In this document: positions 24,707 to 32,127 of the stretch, piece after piece
How the letters are laid out: every line of letters begins with the position of its first letter
How positions within the stretch are numbered: position 1 is the stretch's first letter
Assembly: GCF_024346955.1 (NCBI RefSeq)
Contig: NZ_AP024883.1
Location: 3,534,001-3,598,000 of the forward strand
Source: Vibrio mangrovi
GTDB taxonomy: Bacteria; Pseudomonadota; Gammaproteobacteria; Enterobacterales; Vibrionaceae
Direction: 5' to 3'
Length of the DNA: 64,000 nt
Position numbers and translations under genes: made by a program
Notes under the pieces: model-generated
Seen by the model: the letters and a program-made list of their open reading frames with translations, nothing else
The model's database searches: none
What the model was told of the DNA's origin: nothing

Positions 24707-25975
24707 CTAATCAATAAAACAGCCGTACTGTGCCAGTGTTTCACCACGTTCACCGATGATTAGCATACGATGTCCTTCGGTAAATGAAGGGTACTGCAGG
24801 CTTTCCATCTGTCCATTCAAAATCTCATCTCCAACAGTATGACGGCGATTCCGGTCATTCTTCCGGAACGTTTTTTCTTCTATGTGAAAAACCACCAGAG
24901 TGATCAATGCTCCATAGCTTCTGCCAAAATCACCGATAATCTTGCGAAAGTCATATCTCAGGTTCGTGGCATCCCAAACCACATCCTGTCGCTTAGCCAG
25001 TGCTGATTTCAAACGGTTACGAGCCAGTTGTAAAATCTGGCCCAGATTTTTCTGACTGGCCCGGCGACCATTGATCTCTTCCCGAATGTCATCCAGAGAA
25101 ATCACCTGACAATCGGGCAGATTCTTTTTAATCCAAGTGCTTTTTCCACTCCCGCTAATGCCACACATGACATAAAGATTACTGTATGAACCGCAGTGGG
25201 CATATGTTTTGGCAATGGCTTCTTCCGGCTGGGTAATTTCTCCCCGGGCCAGCAGACTCACAGCATATCCATTCAGATACACCTGAGCCTGCTCAGACTG
25301 ATGCGTCTGAACCGACTGCCAGATCGACTGAACCGGAGATACTTCCGTTTGCCACAAATCATAAGTTTCATTAAACAGACGAAACTGCGCCAGCAGATCA
25401 AGCTGCTTATCCTGGTCATCACAAGACCTGCCCAGCATGTCAGCCATTTCCATCCAGTACATCAGCTCAGGATCCACATCCAGTGCCAGACTCAGATAAG
25501 CCGCATAGTCCGCATTCCGGACAACCAGTAACTTCGGTCTCTGATGATAACCGACCAAGCCAAGTATCTGGTGAGCCACCGGGTAATTCAGCCCGAGTTT
25601 CGGTAAACGGGGAGCCAGATATCCGGCCCCTCGCTCTTCATGACCAGGAGACACAATCCGCTCCTGGCCGTTAATCACTTTCGTCCGTGTGGTTAAAGGC
25701 TTGGCGATATCATGAAACACAGCTCCCAGAATTAAAGCCTGACGCTTCTCTCCATCAATATGTTGCGCCTGTGACTGCAAAAGCCGGTATAGCGATTGCA
25801 GCACCATTTCCGTATGAATTGCGACATTACCTTCACCATGCCATTGTGAATCCTGAGGTGTTTCAGACAAACGGGACAACAGCGGGAAAAACACGCCCAG
25901 CCAGTCCAGACATTCCTCAAAATCCGGGGTTGCATCTTTGGTCAGCCCATTCAGCCATGACTGAAGTTTACTCAT
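24707..25975 (-). CDS. HD-Pnk: HD phosphoesterase fused to 5'-OH polynucleotide kinase
   Basis: A 422-residue two-domain protein. The N-terminal HD domain has His54 (VAIHTEMV), FHD at 87-89 (LGAVFHDIAKPL) and GHEERGAGYLA near 112. The C-terminal P-loop kinase has GISGSGKS at 273-280, then SLDDIREEI and DVVWDATNLRYDFR. This matches the HD-Pnk family described from Runella, in which the HD part removes 2',3'-cyclic phosphate or 3'-phosphate and the kinase phosphorylates 5'-OH ends. It overlaps the upstream RNA ligase gene by 8 bases, so healing and sealing enzymes are made together. Confidence 0.92.
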   Translation of the reverse strand: MSKLQSWLNGLTKDATPDFEECLDWLGVFFPLLSRLSETPQDSQWHGEGNVAIHTEMVLQSLYRLLQSQAQHIDGEKRQALILGAVFHDIAKPLTTRTKVINGQERIVSPGHEERGAGYLAPRLPKLGLNYPVAHQILGLVGYHQRPKLLVVRNADYAAYLSLALDVDPELMYWMEMADMLGRSCDDQDKQLDLLAQFRLFNETYDLWQTEVSPVQSIWQSVQTHQSEQAQVYLNGYAVSLLARGEITQPEEAIAKTYAHCGSYSNLYVMCGISGSGKSTWIKKNLPDCQVISLDDIREEINGRRASQKNLGQILQLARNRLKSALAKRQDVVWDATNLRYDFRKIIGDFGRSYGALITLVVFHIEEKTFRKNDRNRRHTVGDEILNGQMESLQYPSFTEGHRMLIIGERGETLAQYGCFID

Positions 25976-26603
25976 CCTGACCTCCCAATAACTGGTTAGG
26001 AATCTTCTCCTGATGCATCCAATGCTGTTCGGTCACAACATGATCTGTTCTGACCCATTTCGCCACACTATGAGCAAAGTTTTGATAGGTAAACCCCTCT
26101 GCCAGACGGACGACATAACCTTCCTGAGTCTCGGTATCCAACGGCAGCGACCGAATCAGTGATTCGTCCCATATGCCCTGATACAACACCTTAGGTGTCA
26201 CGAGTCCCAGTCGTTCAAAAAACTCACAACTTTCCTGCCAGCCAAGACATATGTTTTCCTGATTCCACAGCGAAAAAGCCAGAAAATAATCGGGCAAAGA
26301 TTCATAGGCAATTGAATGTCTGGCATAGACATTTTCACCACAGACCCGCCATCCCTGCGGAATCATATAACCAATCTCCGCCTGCAATGCTTTCACCCGG
26401 CTTCTGGACGGATGAAAACGGCTATCCAGTGAGCGGGCGTGGAGAAAATCCCGGTAGATTGTTGTGTTCTCTCCGTCCATTTTTTCGGTGACAACCACCT
26501 GCCGGTTTTCAAAACCAGACGTCCCCGCCTGAAACACATCGTCGTCAGTTGCTCCCGGTGACCACGGTAAATGCGGTGTCCGGGGATATTTATATCTCAT
26601 CAT
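25968..26603 (-). CDS. ATP-dependent RNA ligase (Rnl-type)
   Basis: About 211 residues. Nucleotidyltransferase motifs are visible: motif I KMDGEN with the adenylylated Lys, motif III-like VCGENVYARHSI and FLAFSLWN, motif IV EGYVVRL, motif V VAKWVR. The short length, without an obvious C-terminal domain, fits the compact ligases paired with HD-Pnk. It would seal 3'-OH and 5'-phosphate RNA ends produced by its partner. AAGGA lies just before the chosen ATG; the frame opens four codons earlier. It is first in a two-gene operon with a sigma-54-like promoter about 70 bases upstream. Confidence 0.9.
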   Translation of the reverse strand: MMRYKYPRTPHLPWSPGATDDDVFQAGTSGFENRQVVVTEKMDGENTTIYRDFLHARSLDSRFHPSRSRVKALQAEIGYMIPQGWRVCGENVYARHSIAYESLPDYFLAFSLWNQENICLGWQESCEFFERLGLVTPKVLYQGIWDESLIRSLPLDTETQEGYVVRLAEGFTYQNFAHSVAKWVRTDHVVTEQHWMHQEKIPNQLLGGQDE

Positions 26604-26670
26604 CTTTTCCTTCATTCCTGTTCATTACATCGACAGTTCATGAGGCACAGCAAACCTGCTTAAGAATACA

Positions 26671-26686
26671 GGCGATTAATTTGCCA
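26671..26686 (-). promoter_or_regulatory. sigma-54-type promoter candidate for RNA ligase/HD-Pnk operon
   Basis: TGGCAAATTAATCGCC on the minus strand carries TGGCA at -24 and GC at -12 with the canonical 10-base spacing between GG and GC. The predicted start site would give a leader of about 55-60 bases before the ligase. The nearby rtcR gene encodes a matching activator class. Confidence 0.6.
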
Positions 26687-27019
26687 TGCAGAGATGGTAT
26701 TACATGGTTTGGCCCTCTCAATATCCGTAAGCCATATATACAGGCTGCGGATAGTTTGTACAGGCGTAGCATAACGGCATCTGCCTGAGATTCAGTTCAG
26801 ATATATATCAAGAATTCAATTGTCAGATCCGACGTTCAGACAAACGCAAGAGATGTTTGAAAAGAGTGTGCTGTCAGTTTGCTTTTGCCAGCTCAGCAGC
26901 CCAGATCTGCAAAGGATAAAGCTGTGATTGTCATATTTTGTCCTCCGCATCGTTGTGAATGGTTGAATGAATGGTGTACCAGCGTGGATGGTACTCGACG
27001 CTGTAATAGAAATCAACCT

Positions 27020-27059
27020 CCAGAGAAACCGTGCATTTGCACGGTCGTTTATTCTCTGG
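27020..27059 (-). terminator. composite hairpin at the end of the eCIS operon
   Basis: ACCGTGC and GCACGGT (27028-27045) form an inner stem with loop ATTT, enclosed by CCAGAGAA (27020-27027) and TTCTCTGG (27052-27059). It begins 28 bases after the last cargo stop codon on the minus strand. No strong T run follows, so it may stop transcription weakly or protect the 3' end. Confidence 0.55.
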
Positions 27060-27086
27060 CTAGTCAGGCCTCAAGCTCCTCAGCCT

Positions 27087-28151
27087 CTAAAATTTCGTCA
27101 CCCACTTCAGTTTTTTATCACCGACGGGATTACCTTCGTTTTTCAGATTACAGAACTTATCAATCGTAAATTCCGGACTTAACCCGCCAGTATAAGCAAC
27201 AGGATGTTTGTTATGTGTAGTGACATCCATCGTCGTCGCATCTGTTGCACCAATTTTTCTCACCTGCCGTGAATTAAAATCTTGCAGGCCTTCAATACTG
27301 GCATTAATTTTCACGTGGTATTCACCAGCTTTCTCAGCCGCCGTCACAGCAGTGCCGCGCATTTCTGTTTTCAGCCGGACCGGGAAATTTTTCTTATCCC
27401 ATGCCACATTAAAGTCCAGCCACTCAGAGGCAGAATATGTGACAAAATCATTCGCAGCCCCGGTATCAGCCATCCCATCAGGAAGAAAACTATTCAGAGT
27501 CTCCAGACTTTCTCCGACAGCCTCTTTGTATTTTCCCCAAATTTCCTCTGCATTCAGACTAAGAATTGAGTCCCATTTCAGATAATCATCCATCATCAGG
27601 TAAGAAGCCCTGTTGGGCTGACCCACCGTATTCACCCGATCAACAATGAATTGATCGCCGCTGCCACCATGCAGTGCCGCGCCATGAGCACCTTCATCAT
27701 CACGACTGCCGGCAACAAACCGCTTAAATTTATGGAACCAGTCTGCCGTATCCGATAATTCTGAATGCGTCTTTCCTTTCAGTTCAGCCTCATAAAATGC
27801 ATTCAGTTCATCGAGCTGATAAAGGTTACTGTCATTATGAATATCTATAGCAATCAGCTCCAGATTATCCTGTACCATCTTCTTACTTGATTTTGTCTTC
27901 GCCCAATTTGCCGCAGTCCCCATACCTTCAACCGTTCTTTGTACAATGCCGGAAGTTGTATTTCCGGACTGAGGTACGCTCATTGAAGGTGCAGAATACT
28001 GAATTGCTGACCCGCTCCGTCCTTGCTTTTGCTGGATGACAGGCGCAGCCGAATCCCGGTTATCTTCAAGTACCATCTGGCGTGTCTGACGCCGGGCCGA
28101 TCGTCGCTGTGACACATTCTGCTCACGTTTAAGGTTCATCCGATACATCAT
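27087..28151 (-). CDS. eCIS cargo/effector candidate with shared N-terminal leader
   Basis: A 354-residue protein. Residues 10-47 (SARRQTRQMVLEDNR, PVIQQKQGRSG) match the N-terminus of the neighbouring DUF4157 protein almost residue for residue at the LEDNR and PVIQQK blocks. Further on the two proteins are unrelated. The C-terminal body (WFHKFKRFVAGSRDDEGAHG, later FVTYSASEWLDFNVAWDKK) belongs to no family I recognise. The shared leader and position at the end of the eCIS operon suggest a payload loaded through that leader. AAGGA precedes the first ATG. Confidence 0.65.
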   Translation of the reverse strand: MMYRMNLKREQNVSQRRSARRQTRQMVLEDNRDSAAPVIQQKQGRSGSAIQYSAPSMSVPQSGNTTSGIVQRTVEGMGTAANWAKTKSSKKMVQDNLELIAIDIHNDSNLYQLDELNAFYEAELKGKTHSELSDTADWFHKFKRFVAGSRDDEGAHGAALHGGSGDQFIVDRVNTVGQPNRASYLMMDDYLKWDSILSLNAEEIWGKYKEAVGESLETLNSFLPDGMADTGAANDFVTYSASEWLDFNVAWDKKNFPVRLKTEMRGTAVTAAEKAGEYHVKINASIEGLQDFNSRQVRKIGATDATTMDVTTHNKHPVAYTGGLSPEFTIDKFCNLKNEGNPVGDKKLKWVTKF

Positions 28152-28183
28152 TATTTCCTTCTGTATTCAGTTCCGGAGACCGA

Positions 28184-29458
28184 TCAATACTTCGATTCCA
28201 GTTCCTTAATCATGTTGTAGAGTGTTCTGACTACATACAGATTGTTATCGGATCCTTTATCAATGGTTGATATTTCTTCCGACATTTTATGGGCAGTTTC
28301 ACCATAGACTTCCAAATCTTTCTCTTTTTTCTTCGCAGAGTGGCTTATTTTCTGGTAAAGCGTTTCTTCCATTTCAATCAGATCCCGGGCTTTTTGTTCC
28401 AGAAAATCAACTTTCTGACCTTCCGTTGTGAATGTCTCCCACTTCGTCAACCACCCCTGAGTGCGGTCCATACCATACGAGACCCGTTTCGCGCCGGGAT
28501 GTAAATTCTCGTGCATCAGGACGTTGTGATATTCCAGCAGCAATGTCGTGGTGTTATCCCCGTTAAACCCTGACATGGTATTCTGCTTATGGTGCCCCAG
28601 TTCATGCAGAAGATTGCGTTCATAGTTCACCATACCTGTCGTGATAATCACAGCACCCAGATGGTGATTATAAGCAGCACCGCCAAGCAGACTCAGTAAT
28701 AACTCAGCAGTTGCATCAACATATTCAGACTCTTTACCCGCTCCCACCTGAATCGATGTAAGAGATTCATCCTGCTCTTCTGCGCTTAATCCGATCACAT
28801 GTCCCGGCGGATAATTCTTAAACTTGGTATTCGCCATCACGCCGGGTGGAACTTCAACTATTTTATGACCGGAATCCGGGAGGCCTAATCGTTGACAGGC
28901 AGCCCGAACCACAGCCGGATCGATGACCCGCTGGATAACAAAGGATGACAGCTGCATAGGCGCTTTTGTCTGATAAGCCGGTAATACATCATGATGCTGT
29001 GACACTTTGGGTTCTGCCGGGTGTCTTTGCAAAGCCATAGCTCCCATCTGATCGGCCTCATGTTCCAGAACCGGACTATCATTCACCGCGACCTGACCAA
29101 CCGAAGTGGTTGCCTGAATCTGCCCTTTCGCCTGCTGAACCACATGCCCCAGCTCGTGAGGAAGATGCTTCTCCTGCCCGGAAGCAAGATGGATTTCACT
29201 CCCCTGCGCATAAGCGTGCGCCTGAACAGTTGCCGGTTTATCAGAGTTATAGTGCACTTTGACATGATCCAGACTCATTCCGGACAAGTTCTCCATCCCC
29301 GATTTCAACTGATCCGGCAGGCCGGTATGGTTCGGTTTCTGCTGGATAACCGGCACCTCGGGTTTCCGGTTATCTTCGAGTGTGGTCCGGTGTTTCTGCC
29401 GCTGTGCAGCCTGTTGCCGGGATAACGTCTGTTTGGATTTCAGTTCAGCATGACGCAT
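28184..29458 (-). CDS. eCIS-associated DUF4157 protein with a second zinc-protease motif
   Basis: A 424-residue protein. After the leader shared with the next gene (LEDNR and PVIQQK near 28-41), residues 55-145 are a DUF4157 domain, typical of eCIS cargo: MSLDHVKVHY, then HELGH at 101-105 and EHEAD at 132-136. A second HELGH occurs at 285-289 (NLLHELGHHKQ), with Glu309 in LLLEYHNVL as a possible third ligand, suggesting a separate C-terminal metalloprotease. The last 90 residues are helical. DUF4157 domains may process or tether cargo; the C-terminal part is the likely toxin. It sits downstream of the AAA+ gene in the operon. Confidence 0.8.
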   Translation of the reverse strand: MRHAELKSKQTLSRQQAAQRQKHRTTLEDNRKPEVPVIQQKPNHTGLPDQLKSGMENLSGMSLDHVKVHYNSDKPATVQAHAYAQGSEIHLASGQEKHLPHELGHVVQQAKGQIQATTSVGQVAVNDSPVLEHEADQMGAMALQRHPAEPKVSQHHDVLPAYQTKAPMQLSSFVIQRVIDPAVVRAACQRLGLPDSGHKIVEVPPGVMANTKFKNYPPGHVIGLSAEEQDESLTSIQVGAGKESEYVDATAELLLSLLGGAAYNHHLGAVIITTGMVNYERNLLHELGHHKQNTMSGFNGDNTTTLLLEYHNVLMHENLHPGAKRVSYGMDRTQGWLTKWETFTTEGQKVDFLEQKARDLIEMEETLYQKISHSAKKKEKDLEVYGETAHKMSEEISTIDKGSDNNLYVVRTLYNMIKELESKY

Positions 29459-29470
29459 ACAACCTCCTGC

Positions 29471-30829
29471 TCAGTTGAGCTTGATGGTTTTATTATCTTT
29501 GAGAAATTCCTGCCGGATGCTGCCCAGCAACTCATCCAGATGGACAATGCGTTCTCCCCGGCGAATCGCCTGAAGTGCACACTGGCGGAGAATATTAACA
29601 ATCTGTCCGCCGGTAACTTCGAACTCTGCCGCTATCTGCTGCAAATGAATCTCCGGACTCAGCTCGCAAACATTATGAAAAGCATTCCGCCAGAGCTGTA
29701 AACGCTCCTCAGGTCCGGGAATGGAAAACTGGATCATACTCTGGAAACGGCGGGTGAAGGCTTCATCCATATTAGCCTTAAGGTTGGTTGCCAGAATCAC
29801 CGTGCCGGGAAAATCTTCGATGCGCTGCAACAGATAACCGGTCTGCTGGTTGGCATGGCGATCATTGGATGAGTTTGCCTCGGTGCGTTTACCAAACAAT
29901 GCATCCGCCTCATCAAAAAACAGAATCCAGTCTTTATAGCTGGCCGCATCAAATACTTTGGCAAGGTTCTTCTCGGTTTCACCGATATACTTGGAAACCA
30001 CCATCGAAAGATCGACCCGGTAAACCTCTCTTCCGGTCGATTTACCCAGCAGTGCTGCCGTCAGGGTTTTTCCGGTTCCGGGCGGGCCGAAAAAGACGGC
30101 ACAAAACCCCGGTTTTACTTTCTGATCCAGATGCCATTCATGCATCAGGGTTGAACCGTAGGCCAGCCATGCCCGGATTTCTTCAACCTGATTCATCACC
30201 CGGTAATCAAGCACCAGATCATCCCATTGCAGTGGTGTTTCCAGCACATGAGCCGGAAAACTCATACTCAGTTCCGGGCGAATCTGCTCACCGGTAATCA
30301 GATAATTAAGCCATGACTCACTGACCTTAAAAACCCCGGCCCAGGCAGGTAAAGCCGGATCTGCCGGCAGAAGTTCGGTGACCTGCTCTGCCATCAGGCG
30401 GTGATGCGGAGAAAGGATATACATCACTTCCAGCCGCCACTGCGGATCATTGGCAGCAATCAGAAAATTCAGGGTCTGCCCGGTCGGAACAAAACCACCG
30501 AATGCCTTATCCGTGATACCGCCAAACTCACTGAATCCCCGCTCAATCAGTTGATTCATCCCAAACAGAATATCCAGCACTTCCGGCCGGATTGCAGGAG
30601 CCATTGCCAGATCGAGTGCCAGACGCTCGAAGGTGTTCAGTTCCCATTCCAGAATCAGGTTGGCAAACAGGCTCTCGTTGGGCTCGAGCGGCGGTGGCGG
30701 GATCTCCAGCCAGTGATTTTCGTGTCCGTCCTGTTTCAGATAACTACAGATCACCTGATTGATCACGGCCGACAACCATGCCATTTCCAGATAGAGTGCT
30801 TTTAAATTACGTTCCGGCGGGATAATCAT
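29471..30829 (-). CDS. eCIS AAA+ ATPase (Afp15-like)
   Basis: About 452 residues. The C-terminal half is an AAA+ module: Walker A FGPPGTGKT, Walker B ILFFDEADALFG, sensor-type VILATNLKANMDEAFTRRF. The N-terminal half is helical and specific to the injection-system ATPases. In Afp and PVC loci the equivalent ATPase is the penultimate or last structural gene and is needed for assembly or cargo loading. The frame opens with GTG at 30856, but GGAGGG sits just before the double ATG, so 30829 is chosen. The cargo genes follow directly. Confidence 0.92.
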   Translation of the reverse strand: MIIPPERNLKALYLEMAWLSAVINQVICSYLKQDGHENHWLEIPPPPLEPNESLFANLILEWELNTFERLALDLAMAPAIRPEVLDILFGMNQLIERGFSEFGGITDKAFGGFVPTGQTLNFLIAANDPQWRLEVMYILSPHHRLMAEQVTELLPADPALPAWAGVFKVSESWLNYLITGEQIRPELSMSFPAHVLETPLQWDDLVLDYRVMNQVEEIRAWLAYGSTLMHEWHLDQKVKPGFCAVFFGPPGTGKTLTAALLGKSTGREVYRVDLSMVVSKYIGETEKNLAKVFDAASYKDWILFFDEADALFGKRTEANSSNDRHANQQTGYLLQRIEDFPGTVILATNLKANMDEAFTRRFQSMIQFSIPGPEERLQLWRNAFHNVCELSPEIHLQQIAAEFEVTGGQIVNILRQCALQAIRRGERIVHLDELLGSIRQEFLKDNKTIKLN

Positions 30830-30910
30830 CATCCCCTCCTTGTTGAGTACAGTCACAGAGGCTGGCCCTTAACCAGCCAGTTACGACAAATACATCATCC
30901 ACAATTTGCC

Positions 30911-30954
30911 CCCTGAACAAACGGGCGGGTGACGCGCACCCGCGCAGTTCAGGG
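30911..30954 (-). other. large two-tier hairpin inside the eCIS operon
   Basis: CCCTGAAC at 30911-30918 pairs with GTTCAGGG at 30947-30954, enclosing a second stem GCGGGT/ACCCGC. It fills the longest gap in this part of the operon, between the coiled-coil gene and the ATPase gene. There is no T run, so it is more likely an RNA-stability or partial-attenuation element than a full terminator. Confidence 0.5.
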
Positions 30955-30979
30955 ACACCGGCATCCCACTTCAGCCCGG

Positions 30980-32104
30980 TTATGCAGCGTAAGCAGCCGC
31001 TTTAGCGGCATCCAGTCCGGCTTGTAGTGAATTGAGTTTTGTCGTTGCCCGAGCCAGTTCAGCCTGCGCATATTCCAACTGAGTATTGGCCATATTGCTT
31101 GCTTCAAGTGAACTCTGATAATGGCTGACCGCCTGATGATAAGCTTTCTGAATCAGGGTTAGTAATGCCGTATCCTGCTGGCTCTGAGTAATGGTATTGA
31201 GCCGGGCAATATTCATCTCGGACTGCAGAGAAATATTGGCCAGTATCATTTTGACGGCCTGATACTCTTTCTTCGCCTGCACAACAGCCAAACGAGCCTT
31301 GACGACATTTTGCTGCGCCTCGGATGCTTCATCATCGCTTTTCGCATTTTCAAATTTATCCACCATGTCGGCATGATTTTTCTCAACGGCCAGCATGTCA
31401 CTCAATTTGGATTGCACCTGTTTCTGCACACTCTGCAACTGAGTCATGGACTGTTCGACACTTTGCAATGCAGTTGACGCACGTTCGAAGAGTGTATGAC
31501 TCTGCGCCTGATCAACATCACCACCGGTCAGCAGTGATTCAAGGTGAGCGGATTGCTGAAGTTCAAGATCTGAAATTGAGTAGGATTCACTGGCAGAAGA
31601 GACCGTGGCATAGCAGCTCTGTAAAGCTGTCAGTGTGGTTGCGATCGCCTGATTCGCATCGGTTGTTGCCTGTCCGAGCGTACTGACCAGTTCATCGGGA
31701 ATCGCCTTATTGACAGACTTCTGCCGGTTGACAAAGTCGGTCAGTTTTTCAATCACATCCACAGAGAAAATCAGCTGATTGATCAGATGGGCGACATTCT
31801 GAGAGGTCGCGGTTACTTCTCCTTTTGTGGTTTTGGTCTGTTGATTGACAACCAGAGAATACTGTTTCAGTTCTGCAACCTGAGATGCAACCAGTTTGAC
31901 CTGATTAAACTGACTCAACGCGGTGTTTTTCTTTGCTTCAGCGTCGGTGAGTAACTGGGCAAAGTGGCCCTGCTTATCGGTGAGCGAGTTGACGACGGCA
32001 TTCATCTCATCAATCTGATACTGAACATTGGCAACCTGACTGGTCAATGACTCAATTTCAAGATTTTTTTGCTCGGCGATACCAACTTTCATTGTTGTTT
32101 GCAT
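30980..32104 (-). CDS. coiled-coil protein of the eCIS locus, unknown role
   Basis: About 374 residues, almost entirely helical and rich in Gln, Ala, Ser and Leu, with heptad-like patterns throughout (VADVAELK-type spacing, e.g. VASQVAELKQYSLVVNQQ, then LAVVQAKKEYQAVKM) and an Ala-rich C-terminus. No family is recognised. The ATG at 32104 has GGAG 8 bases upstream; an in-frame ATG at 32119 is the alternative. It follows another coiled-coil gene by a few bases and sits where fibre or accessory structural genes occur in other eCIS loci. Confidence 0.7.
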   Translation of the reverse strand: MQTTMKVGIAEQKNLEIESLTSQVANVQYQIDEMNAVVNSLTDKQGHFAQLLTDAEAKKNTALSQFNQVKLVASQVAELKQYSLVVNQQTKTTKGEVTATSQNVAHLINQLIFSVDVIEKLTDFVNRQKSVNKAIPDELVSTLGQATTDANQAIATTLTALQSCYATVSSASESYSISDLELQQSAHLESLLTGGDVDQAQSHTLFERASTALQSVEQSMTQLQSVQKQVQSKLSDMLAVEKNHADMVDKFENAKSDDEASEAQQNVVKARLAVVQAKKEYQAVKMILANISLQSEMNIARLNTITQSQQDTALLTLIQKAYHQAVSHYQSSLEASNMANTQLEYAQAELARATTKLNSLQAGLDAAKAAAYAA

Positions 32105-32127
32105 AGAATGGTTCTCCATATTATCGA

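Larger units (their letters stand above)
26604..27086. other. 483-base region between the RNA ligase and the eCIS cargo gene
   Basis: No supportable coding sequence. It holds the promoter of the ligase/HD-Pnk operon at its left end and, at its right end, a long composite hairpin that probably ends the eCIS transcript. The middle shows nothing recognisable. Confidence 0.55.
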
